DNA of 20,748 bases from an uncultured Clostridia bacterium (GTDB taxonomy: Bacteria; Bacillota; Clostridia; Oscillospirales; CAG-272), in the NCBI GenBank assembly GCA_904501985.1, contig CAJGCT010000034.1:1-20748 (forward strand), in the 5' to 3' direction. The position numbers and the translations under genes were made by a program. This document shows positions 1 through 7,998 of the stretch, piece by piece (position 1 is the first letter of the stretch; every line of letters begins with the position of its first letter). The notes under the pieces are model-generated. The model did no database searches and had not been told where the DNA came from. It saw only the letters and a list, made by a program, of their open reading frames with translations.

Positions 1-696
1 AAAGCATTTCGTATTATGGCATTGTTCCTTGCGATCATGTCTATTTTCACCCTTGGTACAGCAGCGACTGTTACCTTTACGCCAAGTGTTGCACTGAAAG
101 ACGCTCCGGAGCTTGTTGAGGGAGAAGACGACCTTGTCGTTACACCCCTTAAGGAAGCGTATAAAGAGCCCGTTGATATTCACGAAGATATACACATCAA
201 CCTCGTTGATGCAGAAAATGAGCTGGGTGAGGCAGAGTGGCATGAAATCATCGAGGAATTCGCTAAGATATGGGAAGAGTATACCGGCGGTGCTCCTATA
301 GATCACGCTGTTATAAGCGACATTTTTGATGTTCGTTATGAGAGTGAGCTTGGCGAGGGGCTTTTTGACGGTGAGCCTGTTACATTCAAGATTAAGATTC
401 AGGGCATAACCGCTGATGACCTTTTCATACTTATCACTAAAGAAAACGAAGAGGACCATTGGAAGGTAATAGATTGTATTATTGATGAGAATGGCATTAT
501 TACCATTAACGGTACTTCCATGTCTGCTTTTGCAGTAATCAGAGATAATGGGGCTGATCCTTCTGCTGATCCGGGTGCTCCGGATTCTCCGCAGACGGGC
601 GTAAACTCCTATTTTATTCCTGCAGCTGTAGGTGCGGTGCTGTTTGCGGCTATCGCTGTTGTTCTTGTGCTGAAGCTTAGAGGCCGTACCGCATAA
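1..696 (+). CDS. Wall-anchored surface protein (5' end outside window)
   Basis: The reading frame is open from the first base, and an ATG at 16 lies inside what looks like a signal peptide (KAFRIMALFLAIMSIFTLGTA), so the true start is probably just upstream of the window. The mature part is acidic and ends with a Ser-Pro-Gln-Thr-Gly motif (about 586-600), a hydrophobic segment of some 20 residues and a short basic tail (KLRGRTA). That is the layout of a Gram-positive sortase sorting signal with SPQTG in place of LPXTG. The 130 or so residues before the anchor match no family I recognise; they end in a stretch (NGTSMSAFAVI) of the kind seen just before the anchor in many clostridial surface proteins. 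It lies 29 bases before the LCP gene and may share its transcript. Surface location is well supported; the function is unknown. Confidence 0.7.
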   Translation, partial: KAFRIMALFLAIMSIFTLGTAATVTFTPSVALKDAPELVEGEDDLVVTPLKEAYKEPVDIHEDIHINLVDAENELGEAEWHEIIEEFAKIWEEYTGGAPIDHAVISDIFDVRYESELGEGLFDGEPVTFKIKIQGITADDLFILITKENEEDHWKVIDCIIDENGIITINGTSMSAFAVIRDNGADPSADPGAPDSPQTGVNSYFIPAAVGAVLFAAIAVVLVLKLRGRTA

Positions 697-725
697 TGCG
701 GATGTGAGCCGGATAGTACAACAAA

Positions 726-1700
726 ATGAAGAAAAGAACGCAATTCGGAGGTTTGTTCCTTATTGCCGCCCTGGTAGTTATTACCGTATTGCTGGTCTTG
801 ATGTTTGGATTCATCGAGAAGCTTATAGGAAGAGATAATAAGTCGCCCGAATCTTTGAATTACACCGATTCGGGCGATTCTCGGATATACTATAATGACA
901 CATGGTATACTCGGAGTGATTCTATTGAGACGTTGCTTGTTCTCGGTATTGACAAAATGGCAGACAATGAGGATGCTTCTTCGCAGGCAGATTTTATCGC
1001 GCTTGTTGTTATGGATGAAGATAACAAAAGCTTTCGTATACTGCATATCAACCGCGATACTATGACCGAGGTTAATCAGCTTGATAAACACGGAAATAAA
1101 TACGGCAGTTTCACAGCACAGCTTGCCCTTGCTCATGCATACGGCGGTACAGGCAAGATACAGTGCAGAAATACAGTCGCATCGGTTGAAAAACTGCTGT
1201 ATGAGATCGACATAGACCATTATATGTCTGTAACCATGGATGCTGTGCCAATTATAAATGACAGTATCGGCGGTGTTACTCTGACCCTTGACAATGATTA
1301 TCCCGCTCTTGGCAGTGAATATGTTAAGGGCGCGCAGATAACCCTTGTAGGAGAGGCAGCACTCTCTTTTGTACGCTGGAGAAACGATTCACCTGACGGC
1401 AGTAACCTTGAGCGTATGGAGCGCCAGCGTACGTATATAGCGGCGGCGTTTTCTAGGTATGCGTCACTTGAAGATGATCCGGCGCTTGACACGATGTTTA
1501 AGGTAAATGAATACCTTGTTTCTGACTGTACAGTAAACCAGCTTTCTGATTTGCTTGAATCTTTGCAGAGCTATACCTATAACGGTACGCTTCCTGTAGC
1601 GGGTGAAGCGAAGAAGGGAAGCGAATATGTTGAGTTTTATGCAGATGAGGATGCGCTTAAAGAGACTGTTATAGATCTATTTTACGAGCAGGAGGTGTGA
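726..1700 (+). CDS. LytR-CpsA-Psr (LCP) family protein
   Basis: LCP enzymes move lipid-linked glycopolymers such as teichoic acid or capsule onto peptidoglycan at the outer membrane face. The 324-residue product has a short basic N-terminus, one membrane helix (about residues 9-30) and an extracellular LCP domain (about 65-245). Visible family residues are Asp76 in GIDK, Asp89 in QADF, the Arg110-Asp-Thr motif, GGV at 182-184, Arg217-x-Arg219, and the Arg230/Arg233-Gln motif. The usual SDxGRxxRQ is changed to SNLERMERQ, so the loop is slightly divergent, but the pyrophosphate-binding arginines remain. No strong ribosome binding site precedes the ATG; the position is supported by the membrane helix right after it. 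The stop overlaps the binding site of the next gene, consistent with an operon with the EpsC-like dehydratase. Confidence 0.85.
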   Translation: MKKRTQFGGLFLIAALVVITVLLVLMFGFIEKLIGRDNKSPESLNYTDSGDSRIYYNDTWYTRSDSIETLLVLGIDKMADNEDASSQADFIALVVMDEDNKSFRILHINRDTMTEVNQLDKHGNKYGSFTAQLALAHAYGGTGKIQCRNTVASVEKLLYEIDIDHYMSVTMDAVPIINDSIGGVTLTLDNDYPALGSEYVKGAQITLVGEAALSFVRWRNDSPDGSNLERMERQRTYIAAAFSRYASLEDDPALDTMFKVNEYLVSDCTVNQLSDLLESLQSYTYNGTLPVAGEAKKGSEYVEFYADEDALKETVIDLFYEQEV

Positions 1701-1707
1701 TACTTCG

Positions 1708-3723
1708 ATGAACAGCATACAGAATGAGAAAAATACGCTTGATGAACTTGGTGCACTTCGCCGTCGGCGTCATTTGCCCTTGCAGTTCTACGATTTTATC
1801 TTACTTTTTGTTGTGACAATACTGCTGCTTGTTTTTAGTCCAAGCAGTGAAACATCTTTTGCAATTGAGATGTGCGCCGTGCATTTTGTACTTGCGGCGC
1901 TTAGTGTGTATCTTTGTCGGTATCTTGTAGGTGTGTATAAGCAGATATGGCGTTACGGTTCACCGTCATCCTATATAAAGCTCATAATAGCTGATACCAT
2001 AGCAGGAATTCTGTATTATGCTCTGCAGCTTTTGATTCCTGTGCAGAATGTGGCATTTTTACGAGCCTTTTCTATAATAGCATTCAACCTTTTACTTGCA
2101 CTCGGCATACGCCTGCTTTATAAGTATCTGTATGAGGCGATAAATAAAGGCGATATCAGGTTCAAGTTTATATTGGCTCCTTTGAGAGTTATAACCGGAC
2201 TTACCTTTGCCGAAACCAAGGATGGCGATGTTTCCGGAAATACAGCATCCAACCGCAGAATACGTATTGCCATTGTTGGTGCCGGTCAGGTCGGTGTAAT
2301 GCTGGCGGACGAGCTTTTTAAGAATCCCCGTGCCGCATACATACCGTGTTGCTTTGTTGATATCGACCACTCCAAGATAGGACGCGAAATATTCGGACTT
2401 CCTGTGCTTTCGGGAAGCGCGGATATAACAAAAAAGCTTGCGGAGCTTTCTGTTCAGGAAATCGTGTTTGCAATGCCGCGTGTGGAACAGGAACGTCTGA
2501 AAGAGCTTTATGAATACTATAAAAGTACCGGCTGTAAGATAAAGATATACGATTATCCTACAATGCAGGCAGCCGAGGGCGGCAAACGCCATTTGCGCGA
2601 GTTTGATATCGAGGAGCTTCTGTTCCGGAAGTCGGTACACTTCCATGACGAGAAAACAAGTGCATATTATCGTGATAAGGTCGTGCTTATAACGGGCGGC
2701 GGTGGCTCTATAGGAAGCGAGTTATGTCGTCAGATCGCGGCTATGAAGCCGAAAAAACTCGTAATTCTTGACGTTTATGAGAACGGTGCGTATGATATAC
2801 AGCAGGAGCTTCGCTTCAGATACGAAACTTCTCTTGATCTCCAGGTTGAGATCGTTTCCGTGTGCGATAAGGCAGGTACAGAAAAGATATTCTGTGAGCA
2901 CCGTCCTAATATTGTACTTCATGCTGCGGCGCACAAGCACGTGCCCCTCATGGAGCACAACTGCTGCGAAGCCGTTAAAAACAACGTTTTCGGTACACTT
3001 AATACCGTTGAGCTGGCGGAGAAATACGGTGTCGAGAGATTTATTATGGTTTCTACCGACAAGGCCGTTAATCCCACCAACGTTATGGGCGCAACAAAGC
3101 GTATGTGCGAAATGATCGTGCAAAGCCATAGCCGAAGCAGTTCAACTACAACATTCAGTGCTACGCGCTTCGGAAATGTGCTTGGAAGTGCCGCATCGGT
3201 TGTTCCGCTTTTCAAAAAGCAGATCATGAACGGCGGTCCGGTTACAATTACGGATAAACGTATCATAAGATACTTCATGACCATACCTGAGGCGAGTCAG
3301 CTTGTGCTTCAGTCCGGATGTATGGCTAAAAACGGCGAGCTTTTTGTGCTTGACATGGGAAAATCTGTCCGTATACTTGAGCTTGCGGAGACAATGATAC
3401 GTCTTTGCGGATTTGAGCCTTACCGTGACATTGAAATCATCGAAACTGGACTCCGCCCGGGTGAAAAACTGTATGAGGAATTGCTTATTCGTACAGAAGA
3501 GCTTGACAAGACGGAAAACAGCATGATATTCATTGAGCGTGATACTCCTCTTGCACCGGACGAGCTTAAAGAGAAGCTTAACGTGCTCCGTCTGGCGCTT
3601 GAGAGCGAGGTTGACCAGGTTGTCAAGAAAGCACTCAGAAGTGTTGTTCCTACTTATATTACACCTGAGTCGGTAAACACCGATGCGGTGGTTGAAAAGA
3701 CTCTTGAAGAGCTGACGGTGTGA
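1708..3723 (+). CDS. EpsC/CapD-type membrane nucleoside-diphosphate-sugar 4,6-dehydratase
   Basis: This 671-residue protein has the full-length FlaA1/WbpM/EpsC architecture: four predicted membrane helices in the first 150 residues, a Rossmann-like domain with GAGQVG at 191-196, and a C-terminal short-chain dehydrogenase domain with GGGGSIG at 330-336. The catalytic set is Ser449 with Met460 and Lys464; Met in place of the usual Tyr is typical of the large UDP-GlcNAc 4,6-dehydratases. The motifs RFGNVLGS and GLRPGEKLYEEL also fit. It probably makes a UDP-4-keto-6-deoxy sugar at the cytoplasmic membrane face for a surface glycan, which suits its LCP neighbour. The ATG at 1708 follows AGGAGGTG at 1690-1697. 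A terminator directly after the stop closes the unit. The exact sugar substrate is inferred from the family. Confidence 0.9.
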   Translation: MNSIQNEKNTLDELGALRRRRHLPLQFYDFILLFVVTILLLVFSPSSETSFAIEMCAVHFVLAALSVYLCRYLVGVYKQIWRYGSPSSYIKLIIADTIAGILYYALQLLIPVQNVAFLRAFSIIAFNLLLALGIRLLYKYLYEAINKGDIRFKFILAPLRVITGLTFAETKDGDVSGNTASNRRIRIAIVGAGQVGVMLADELFKNPRAAYIPCCFVDIDHSKIGREIFGLPVLSGSADITKKLAELSVQEIVFAMPRVEQERLKELYEYYKSTGCKIKIYDYPTMQAAEGGKRHLREFDIEELLFRKSVHFHDEKTSAYYRDKVVLITGGGGSIGSELCRQIAAMKPKKLVILDVYENGAYDIQQELRFRYETSLDLQVEIVSVCDKAGTEKIFCEHRPNIVLHAAAHKHVPLMEHNCCEAVKNNVFGTLNTVELAEKYGVERFIMVSTDKAVNPTNVMGATKRMCEMIVQSHSRSSSTTTFSATRFGNVLGSAASVVPLFKKQIMNGGPVTITDKRIIRYFMTIPEASQLVLQSGCMAKNGELFVLDMGKSVRILELAETMIRLCGFEPYRDIEIIETGLRPGEKLYEELLIRTEELDKTENSMIFIERDTPLAPDELKEKLNVLRLALESEVDQVVKKALRSVVPTYITPESVNTDAVVEKTLEELTV

Positions 3724-3730
3724 TTTTTGG

Positions 3731-3771
3731 CGACTGTTCGCAATGCTTTGCGGACAGTCGTTTTCGTTTTT
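3731..3771 (+). terminator. Intrinsic terminator after the EpsC-like gene
   Basis: A 13-base-pair stem (3731-3743 with 3748-3760, one G-U pair, loop TGCT) is followed by TTTTCGTTTTT. It starts 7 bases after the stop codon and separates the envelope genes from the methionine synthase operon. Confidence 0.85.
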
Positions 3772-3792
3772 GTACCTTTTATGCGATTTTAC

Positions 3793-3821
3793 TTGAAATG
3801 TTGGGTGTTGTGTGGTATAAT
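3793..3821 (+). promoter_or_regulatory. Sigma-A promoter for the metH operon
   Basis: TTGAAA (3793-3798) and TATAAT (3816-3821) are separated by 17 bases. The site lies between the preceding terminator and the reactivation-protein gene. It shows that the ATG at 3720 of the same long open frame cannot be the start, since transcription begins near 3828. No T-box or SAM riboswitch fits in the 36 bases that follow, so any methionine control would have to be by protein or elsewhere. Confidence 0.85.
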
Positions 3822-3863
3822 CATAATATTGGTACAGTAACCCATGATTTTACGAGGCGAAAA

Positions 3864-4490
3864 ATGATAGGTACAGTTTATACAAAAACATACTCGTCGC
3901 CGCCCATTGACAGAAAGGAAATTCTCCGGTATGCAGGGGTGAGGGAAGATACGTCGGAAATTACAGCACTTCTTGAAGAATGCCTATGTGAGTGCGATGG
4001 CAAGCTGACATACAACGTTTGCTATGCTGAATTTGACATTACGCGGCATAATGGCTTTACAGATATGGCGTTTTTTCGCACCGATTCAAAGATGCTTTCA
4101 GAAAATCTTGCAGGATGCGCGAGCGCAGTTTTGTTTGCCGCAACCGTAGGGATAGGAATTGACCGACTTATAGCCCGCTTCGGTACAGTGTCACCTGCAA
4201 AGGCACTTATGCTTCAGGCCATAGGTGCCGAGAGAATTGAGAGCCTGTGTGACGCTTTCTGTAAGGATATGGCGGAGTGTTTTGACCGCATGGGACGTAA
4301 GCTTCACAAGAGATTCAGTCCGGGCTACGGTGATTTGCCTATAACCGTGCAGAAAGATATATTTTCGGTGCTTGACTGCCCGAGACGTATCGGACTATGT
4401 CTGAATGACAGCATGATCATGTCGCCGACAAAATCCGTGACGGCGTTTATGGGCGTATCGGATAAGAACAAAAAATCAAGCGAGGTTTAA
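3864..4490 (+). CDS. Methionine synthase reactivation (activation-domain) protein
   Basis: This stand-alone 208-residue protein matches the AdoMet-binding activation domain that forms the C-terminus of full-length MetH. That domain helps rereduce and remethylate cob(II)alamin after oxidation. The key visible motif is RFSPGYGDLPI, the counterpart of the RPAPGYPACP loop in E. coli MetH that holds AdoMet. The open frame runs back to 3720, but the promoter at 3793-3821 lies inside that extension. The ATG at 3864 has GAGG at 3854-3857 and is the better start. The gene ends 5 bases before metH, which itself lacks this domain, so the two products almost certainly work together. A similar split is known in Thermotoga. 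The electron donor is not visible here. Confidence 0.9.
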   Translation: MIGTVYTKTYSSPPIDRKEILRYAGVREDTSEITALLEECLCECDGKLTYNVCYAEFDITRHNGFTDMAFFRTDSKMLSENLAGCASAVLFAATVGIGIDRLIARFGTVSPAKALMLQAIGAERIESLCDAFCKDMAECFDRMGRKLHKRFSPGYGDLPITVQKDIFSVLDCPRRIGLCLNDSMIMSPTKSVTAFMGVSDKNKKSSEV

Positions 4491-4495
4491 GATAC

Positions 4496-6910
4496 ATGAA
4501 AATAACCGATTATATTAAAGATCATATTTTATATCTTGACGGCGGCATGGGAACGCTTTTGCAGGCGCAGGGACTCATGCCGGGTCAGCTTCCGGAGCGT
4601 TGGAATATGTCACATCCTGACATTATCTGCGCTATACACCGTGACTATTTTGATGCAGGAAGTAATGTTGTAAATACCAACACCTTCGGTGCGAATGTGC
4701 TTAAATTCACTGAGCCGGAGCTTGATACTATCATAAAGGCGGCAATTGAAAATGCGCGTTTGGCGGCAGAATCAAGCCGCGGCACACAGGAAAAGTGGGT
4801 GGCACTTGATATTGGTCCGACGGGACATATGCTTGCACCCTACGGTGATCTGGACTTTGAGGATGCGGTAGAAGTCTTTGCTAAAACAGTTCGTCTCGGC
4901 GTCAGATACGGTGCTGATCTTATTATGATCGAAACCATGAACGACAGCTATGAAACCAAGGCGGCTCTGCTTGCCGCAAAAGAGAACAGCGATCTGCCTG
5001 TTTTTGTTTCAAACGCTTATGGCGAGGACGGAAAGCTTATGACAGGAGCATCGCCTGCCGCTATGGTTGCCATGCTTGAGGGCATGGGCGCTGACGCTAT
5101 AGGTATGAACTGCTCGCTTGGCCCAAAAGCACTTGCCGAAATAGCCTCGGAATATCTTAAGTATGCATCAGTCCCCGTAATATTAAAGCCCAATGCAGGA
5201 TTGCCGAAATCCATCGGAGGCAAGACCGTATATGATGTGCTTCCGGGCGAGTTTGCGGAGGATGTGTCGGGACTTATAAAAAAGGGCGTGCGCATTGCAG
5301 GCGGATGCTGCGGCACAACACCTGACTATATTTCGGCTGTTGTTATGGCTTCGTCGGATATCATACCGCCGCCTGTTGAAAAGAAAAACATCTCATGCGT
5401 TTCTTCCTATACCCACGCCGTGAGCTTTGGGGATTCTCCTGTGCTTATTGGCGAGCGCATAAATCCCACAGGCAAAAAACGCTTCAAGGAGGCGCTTATT
5501 GCCGAGGACATAGACTACATACTCAGAGAGGGAATAGCACAGCAGGAAAAGGGCGTGCATATACTTGATGTGAATGTGGGTCTTCCGGATATAGACGAGG
5601 TTAGTATGCTGCGCCGTGCGGTATGTGAGCTTCAGGCAATAACCGATCTTCCGCTTCAAATTGATACTTCCCATAAGCAGGCAATGGAGGCAGCACTTCG
5701 CCGCTATAACGGTAAGCCGATGATAAATTCGGTTAACGGTAAAAAAGAGAGCATGGATGCGGTGTTTCCGCTTGCCAAAAAATACGGCGGAGTTGTGGTG
5801 GCGCTTACTCTTGACGAGGACGGTATTCCGGAGTGCGCCGAGGGACGTCTTGCCATAGCAAGACGTATACTTGACGAGGCGGCGCGATACGGCATTGACA
5901 AGAAAGATATTATTTTTGACCCGCTGGCTCTTACCGTAAGTGCGGACAAAAATGCCGCAAACGAGACAATCCGTGCCATTGGTATGATAAAGAAAGAGCT
6001 TGGATGTCACACATCTCTCGGTGTTTCAAATGTGTCATTCGGACTTCCTGCAAGGGACGCTATAAACGGAACATTTTTTGCGCTGACTCTTGGCATGGGG
6101 CTGTCTGCGGCTATAATGAATCCGTATTCCGAGGAGATGATGAAGGTATATCATGCATATCGCGCACTTTCGGGGATTGATGATAACTGCCTTGAGTATA
6201 TTGCTTTTTCGCAGACTTTGCCGCAGAAATCAAGCGTGAGTGCCGCGCCGATACCGGCACAGGGGGCGAGGGAGGACAGCGGTGAGAAATGTTCTGAACT
6301 TCAGCGCGCGGTAATAAAAGGCTTAAAGGAGCGTGCGGCACAGCTTACGGGGGCACTTTTGGCAACTGAAAAGCCCCTTGATATAGTCCAAAATGAAATA
6401 ATTCCTGCACTTAACACAGTGGGTGAGGGATTTGAAAACAAAACGGTTTACCTGCCACAGCTTTTAATGAGTGCCGAAGCCGCTAAAGCCGCTTTCGATG
6501 TTATAAAGGACAATATGCCTTCAGGCAGTGCCGGCGGCAAATGTGCGTTTATTATCGCTACGGTAAAAGGCGATATACACGATATAGGAAAGAATATTGT
6601 TAAGCTGCTTCTTGAAAATTACGGATTTGCTGTTACTGATCTCGGTCGTGACGTCGCACCGGAAGCTATAGCCGAGTATGCGGTTAGACTTCATGCGCCG
6701 ATCGTCGGACTCAGCGCACTTATGACCACCACTGTTCCGGCTATGGAGGAAACCATAAAGCTTCTGCGCCGGGAAGCCCCTTGGTGCAAGATCATAGTCG
6801 GCGGTGCTGTTCTTAATAAGGATTACGCCGCGGCAATCGGTGCTGACAAGTATGCTAAGGATGCAATGGAAGCTGTACGCTATGCCGAACAGATAAACAG
6901 CGCTCTTTAG
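4496..6910 (+). CDS. metH: Cobalamin-dependent methionine synthase lacking the activation domain
   Basis: The 804-residue enzyme transfers a methyl group from methyltetrahydrofolate through cobalamin to homocysteine, giving methionine. Domains in order: homocysteine-binding barrel (about 1-290) with zinc ligands Cys206, Cys271 and Cys272; methyltetrahydrofolate/pterin-binding barrel (about 305-570, with LIGERINPTGKK); helical cobalamin cap (about 590-670); and cobalamin-binding Rossmann domain with Asp693-x-His695-x-x-Gly698, where His695 would be the lower cobalt ligand. E. coli MetH is about 1,227 residues; the missing C-terminal third is the activation domain, supplied by the preceding gene. 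The start has GAGG at 4482-4485. A weak hairpin around 6898-6924 followed by TATATTTTTT may end the transcript, but it is not convincing. Confidence 0.95.
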   Translation: MKITDYIKDHILYLDGGMGTLLQAQGLMPGQLPERWNMSHPDIICAIHRDYFDAGSNVVNTNTFGANVLKFTEPELDTIIKAAIENARLAAESSRGTQEKWVALDIGPTGHMLAPYGDLDFEDAVEVFAKTVRLGVRYGADLIMIETMNDSYETKAALLAAKENSDLPVFVSNAYGEDGKLMTGASPAAMVAMLEGMGADAIGMNCSLGPKALAEIASEYLKYASVPVILKPNAGLPKSIGGKTVYDVLPGEFAEDVSGLIKKGVRIAGGCCGTTPDYISAVVMASSDIIPPPVEKKNISCVSSYTHAVSFGDSPVLIGERINPTGKKRFKEALIAEDIDYILREGIAQQEKGVHILDVNVGLPDIDEVSMLRRAVCELQAITDLPLQIDTSHKQAMEAALRRYNGKPMINSVNGKKESMDAVFPLAKKYGGVVVALTLDEDGIPECAEGRLAIARRILDEAARYGIDKKDIIFDPLALTVSADKNAANETIRAIGMIKKELGCHTSLGVSNVSFGLPARDAINGTFFALTLGMGLSAAIMNPYSEEMMKVYHAYRALSGIDDNCLEYIAFSQTLPQKSSVSAAPIPAQGAREDSGEKCSELQRAVIKGLKERAAQLTGALLATEKPLDIVQNEIIPALNTVGEGFENKTVYLPQLLMSAEAAKAAFDVIKDNMPSGSAGGKCAFIIATVKGDIHDIGKNIVKLLLENYGFAVTDLGRDVAPEAIAEYAVRLHAPIVGLSALMTTTVPAMEETIKLLRREAPWCKIIVGGAVLNKDYAAAIGADKYAKDAMEAVRYAEQINSAL

Positions 6911-6975
6911 AGGCTTTGGAGCTGTATATTTTTTCGGAAAACAATAATTTAGGCAAAATTTTTATAAAAAATGAA

Positions 6976-6999
6976 TGTATGTTGTAAAAACAACATACA
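6976..6999. promoter_or_regulatory. Perfect 10-bp inverted repeat (candidate operator)
   Basis: TGTATGTTGT (6976-6985), a 4-base AAAA centre, then ACAACATACA (6990-6999). There is no U tract after it, so it is not a terminator. Its right arm covers the -35 position of a possible extended -10 promoter at 7014-7022, the usual place for a regulator site. It does not match the Fur or PerR consensus as I know them. The binding protein is unknown. Confidence 0.45.
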
Positions 7000-7013
7000 A
7001 TCTGCCGCGGATA

Positions 7014-7022
7014 TGGTATTAT
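7014..7022 (+). promoter_or_regulatory. Possible upstream ferritin promoter (extended -10 only)
   Basis: TGG followed by TATTAT (7017-7022) is a reasonable extended -10. The -35 position at 17 bases reads CATACA, which is poor, and lies in the right arm of the palindrome at 6976-6999. A transcript from here would include a good ribosome binding site (GAGGAG, 7061-7066) and a five-codon frame (7075-7092, MSSMQ) before reaching ferritin. The rest of 6911-7113 shows no other gene. Confidence 0.35.
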
Positions 7023-7113
7023 AGTACCGTAAGATACATACGCAGTAAAAAATTCTTGCAGAGGAGCGATTGAGATGTCTTCGATGCAATAATTCAAACT
7101 TGCTCACTAAGTC

Positions 7114-7142
7114 TTGACTTATGTGAATCAATGTGCTACAAT
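7114..7142 (+). promoter_or_regulatory. Sigma-A promoter for ferritin
   Basis: TTGACT (7114-7119) and TACAAT (7137-7142) have a 17-base spacer, with TGC just before the -10 as an extended element. The ferritin start lies 33 bases after the -10. Confidence 0.85.
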
Positions 7143-7174
7143 ATAGGAAATAATATTATAATGGAGGAACAAAA

Positions 7175-7687
7175 ATGCTTAATAAAAAGGTACATGAGCT
7201 TCTTAATACTCAGATAAACAAGGAATTTTATTCTGCCTATCTTTATCTTGATTTTTCAAACTACTTCAAGGCGAAGGGACTTGACGGCTTTGCCAATTGG
7301 TATATGATCCAGGCACAGGAGGAGAGAGATCATGCGCTTCTTTTCTATCAGTATCTTCAGAACAATAATGCAGAGGTAACTCTCGATGCTATCGACAAGC
7401 CCAAATGTGGATTTGCAGACAGTATGTCCGTCCTGAAGGCAGGTCTTGAGCATGAAATCTATGTAACCTCGCTTATTAACGATATCTACGCGGCGGCTTA
7501 TGAAGTTAAGGATTTTCGTACCATGCAGTTCCTCGACTGGTTCGTAAAGGAGCAGGGCGAGGAGGAGACCAACGCAACCGATCTTATTTCCAAGATGGAG
7601 CTTTTCGGTTCTGATCCTAAGAGCCTTTATATGCTTAATCAGGAGCTTGGCACACGGGTATACGCGGCACCCTCTTTGGTGCTTTGA
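7175..7687 (+). CDS. ftnA: Non-haem ferritin (FtnA type)
   Basis: This 170-residue four-helix protein forms the 24-subunit iron storage shell and oxidises Fe(II) at its ferroxidase centre. The centre is complete at the same residue numbers as in E. coli FtnA: Glu17, Glu50, His53, Glu94, Gln127 and Glu130. The third-site residues Glu49, Glu126 and Glu129 are also present. No haem-ligand methionine of the bacterioferritin kind is evident at the expected place. The start at 7175 follows GGAGG at about 7162-7166. It is followed 57 bases later by rubredoxin with no terminator between them, though a small hairpin (7693-7708) sits in the gap, so the two are probably co-transcribed. This suggests iron storage linked to oxygen or peroxide handling in an anaerobe. 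Confidence 0.95.
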   Translation: MLNKKVHELLNTQINKEFYSAYLYLDFSNYFKAKGLDGFANWYMIQAQEERDHALLFYQYLQNNNAEVTLDAIDKPKCGFADSMSVLKAGLEHEIYVTSLINDIYAAAYEVKDFRTMQFLDWFVKEQGEEETNATDLISKMELFGSDPKSLYMLNQELGTRVYAAPSLVL

Positions 7688-7744
7688 TTAAGCTATGATT
7701 TGTCATAGTGATTTGTATAAGTAATAAAAAAGGAGAAAATAACA

Positions 7745-7906
7745 ATGAAAAAGTATGTATGCGATGTATGCGGATGGGAATACGATGAGGCTGTGGGCGA
7801 TCCTGATAACGGCATTGCTCCGGGCACAAAGTTTGAGGACCTTCCCGAAGATTTTGAGTGTCCCCTCTGCGGAGTTGGCAAGGACAGCTTTTCCGAGGTC
7901 GAGTAA
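7745..7906 (+). CDS. Rubredoxin
   Basis: A 53-residue electron carrier with one Fe(Cys)4 centre. The two conserved knuckles are visible: Cys6-x-x-Cys9-Gly (YVCDVCG) and Cys39-Pro-Leu-Cys42-Gly (ECPLCGVG), along with the usual WEYDEAVGDPDNGIAPGTKFEDLP-like middle, in which the glycines and the DLP element match the family. Length is typical (52-55). The start has AAGGAG at 7730-7735. It lies after ferritin and before a strong terminator. Such rubredoxins commonly pass electrons to oxygen- or peroxide-reducing proteins such as rubrerythrin or flavodiiron protein; none of these is in the window, so its partner here, possibly ferritin iron release, is inference. Confidence 0.95.
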   Translation: MKKYVCDVCGWEYDEAVGDPDNGIAPGTKFEDLPEDFECPLCGVGKDSFSEVE

Positions 7907-7933
7907 GATTTAGCAAGTAAAACATCTTATGAC

Positions 7934-7980
7934 AAAAGGGGGCATCAGCGGTCTTTCAGGGCGGCTGATATCCCCTTTTT
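7934..7980 (+). terminator. Intrinsic terminator after rubredoxin
   Basis: GGGG(G) plus ATCAGC (7938-7949) pairs with GCTGAT plus (T)CCCC (7964-7975) with one mismatch, followed by TTTTT. It ends the ferritin-rubredoxin unit; only 18 bases separate it from the ZIP gene, so read-through may feed that gene. Confidence 0.85.
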
Positions 7981-7998
7981 GAGTTAGAGAGGTATCAT

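Noticed and set aside
3720..3863. N-terminal extension of the MetH reactivation protein to ATG 3720
   Set aside because: A terminator and a consensus promoter lie inside it, and the extension has no family similarity; ATG 3864 has a ribosome binding site.
6898..6936. Terminator after metH
   Set aside because: The stem is short and bulged although a T run follows; not strong enough to list as a feature.
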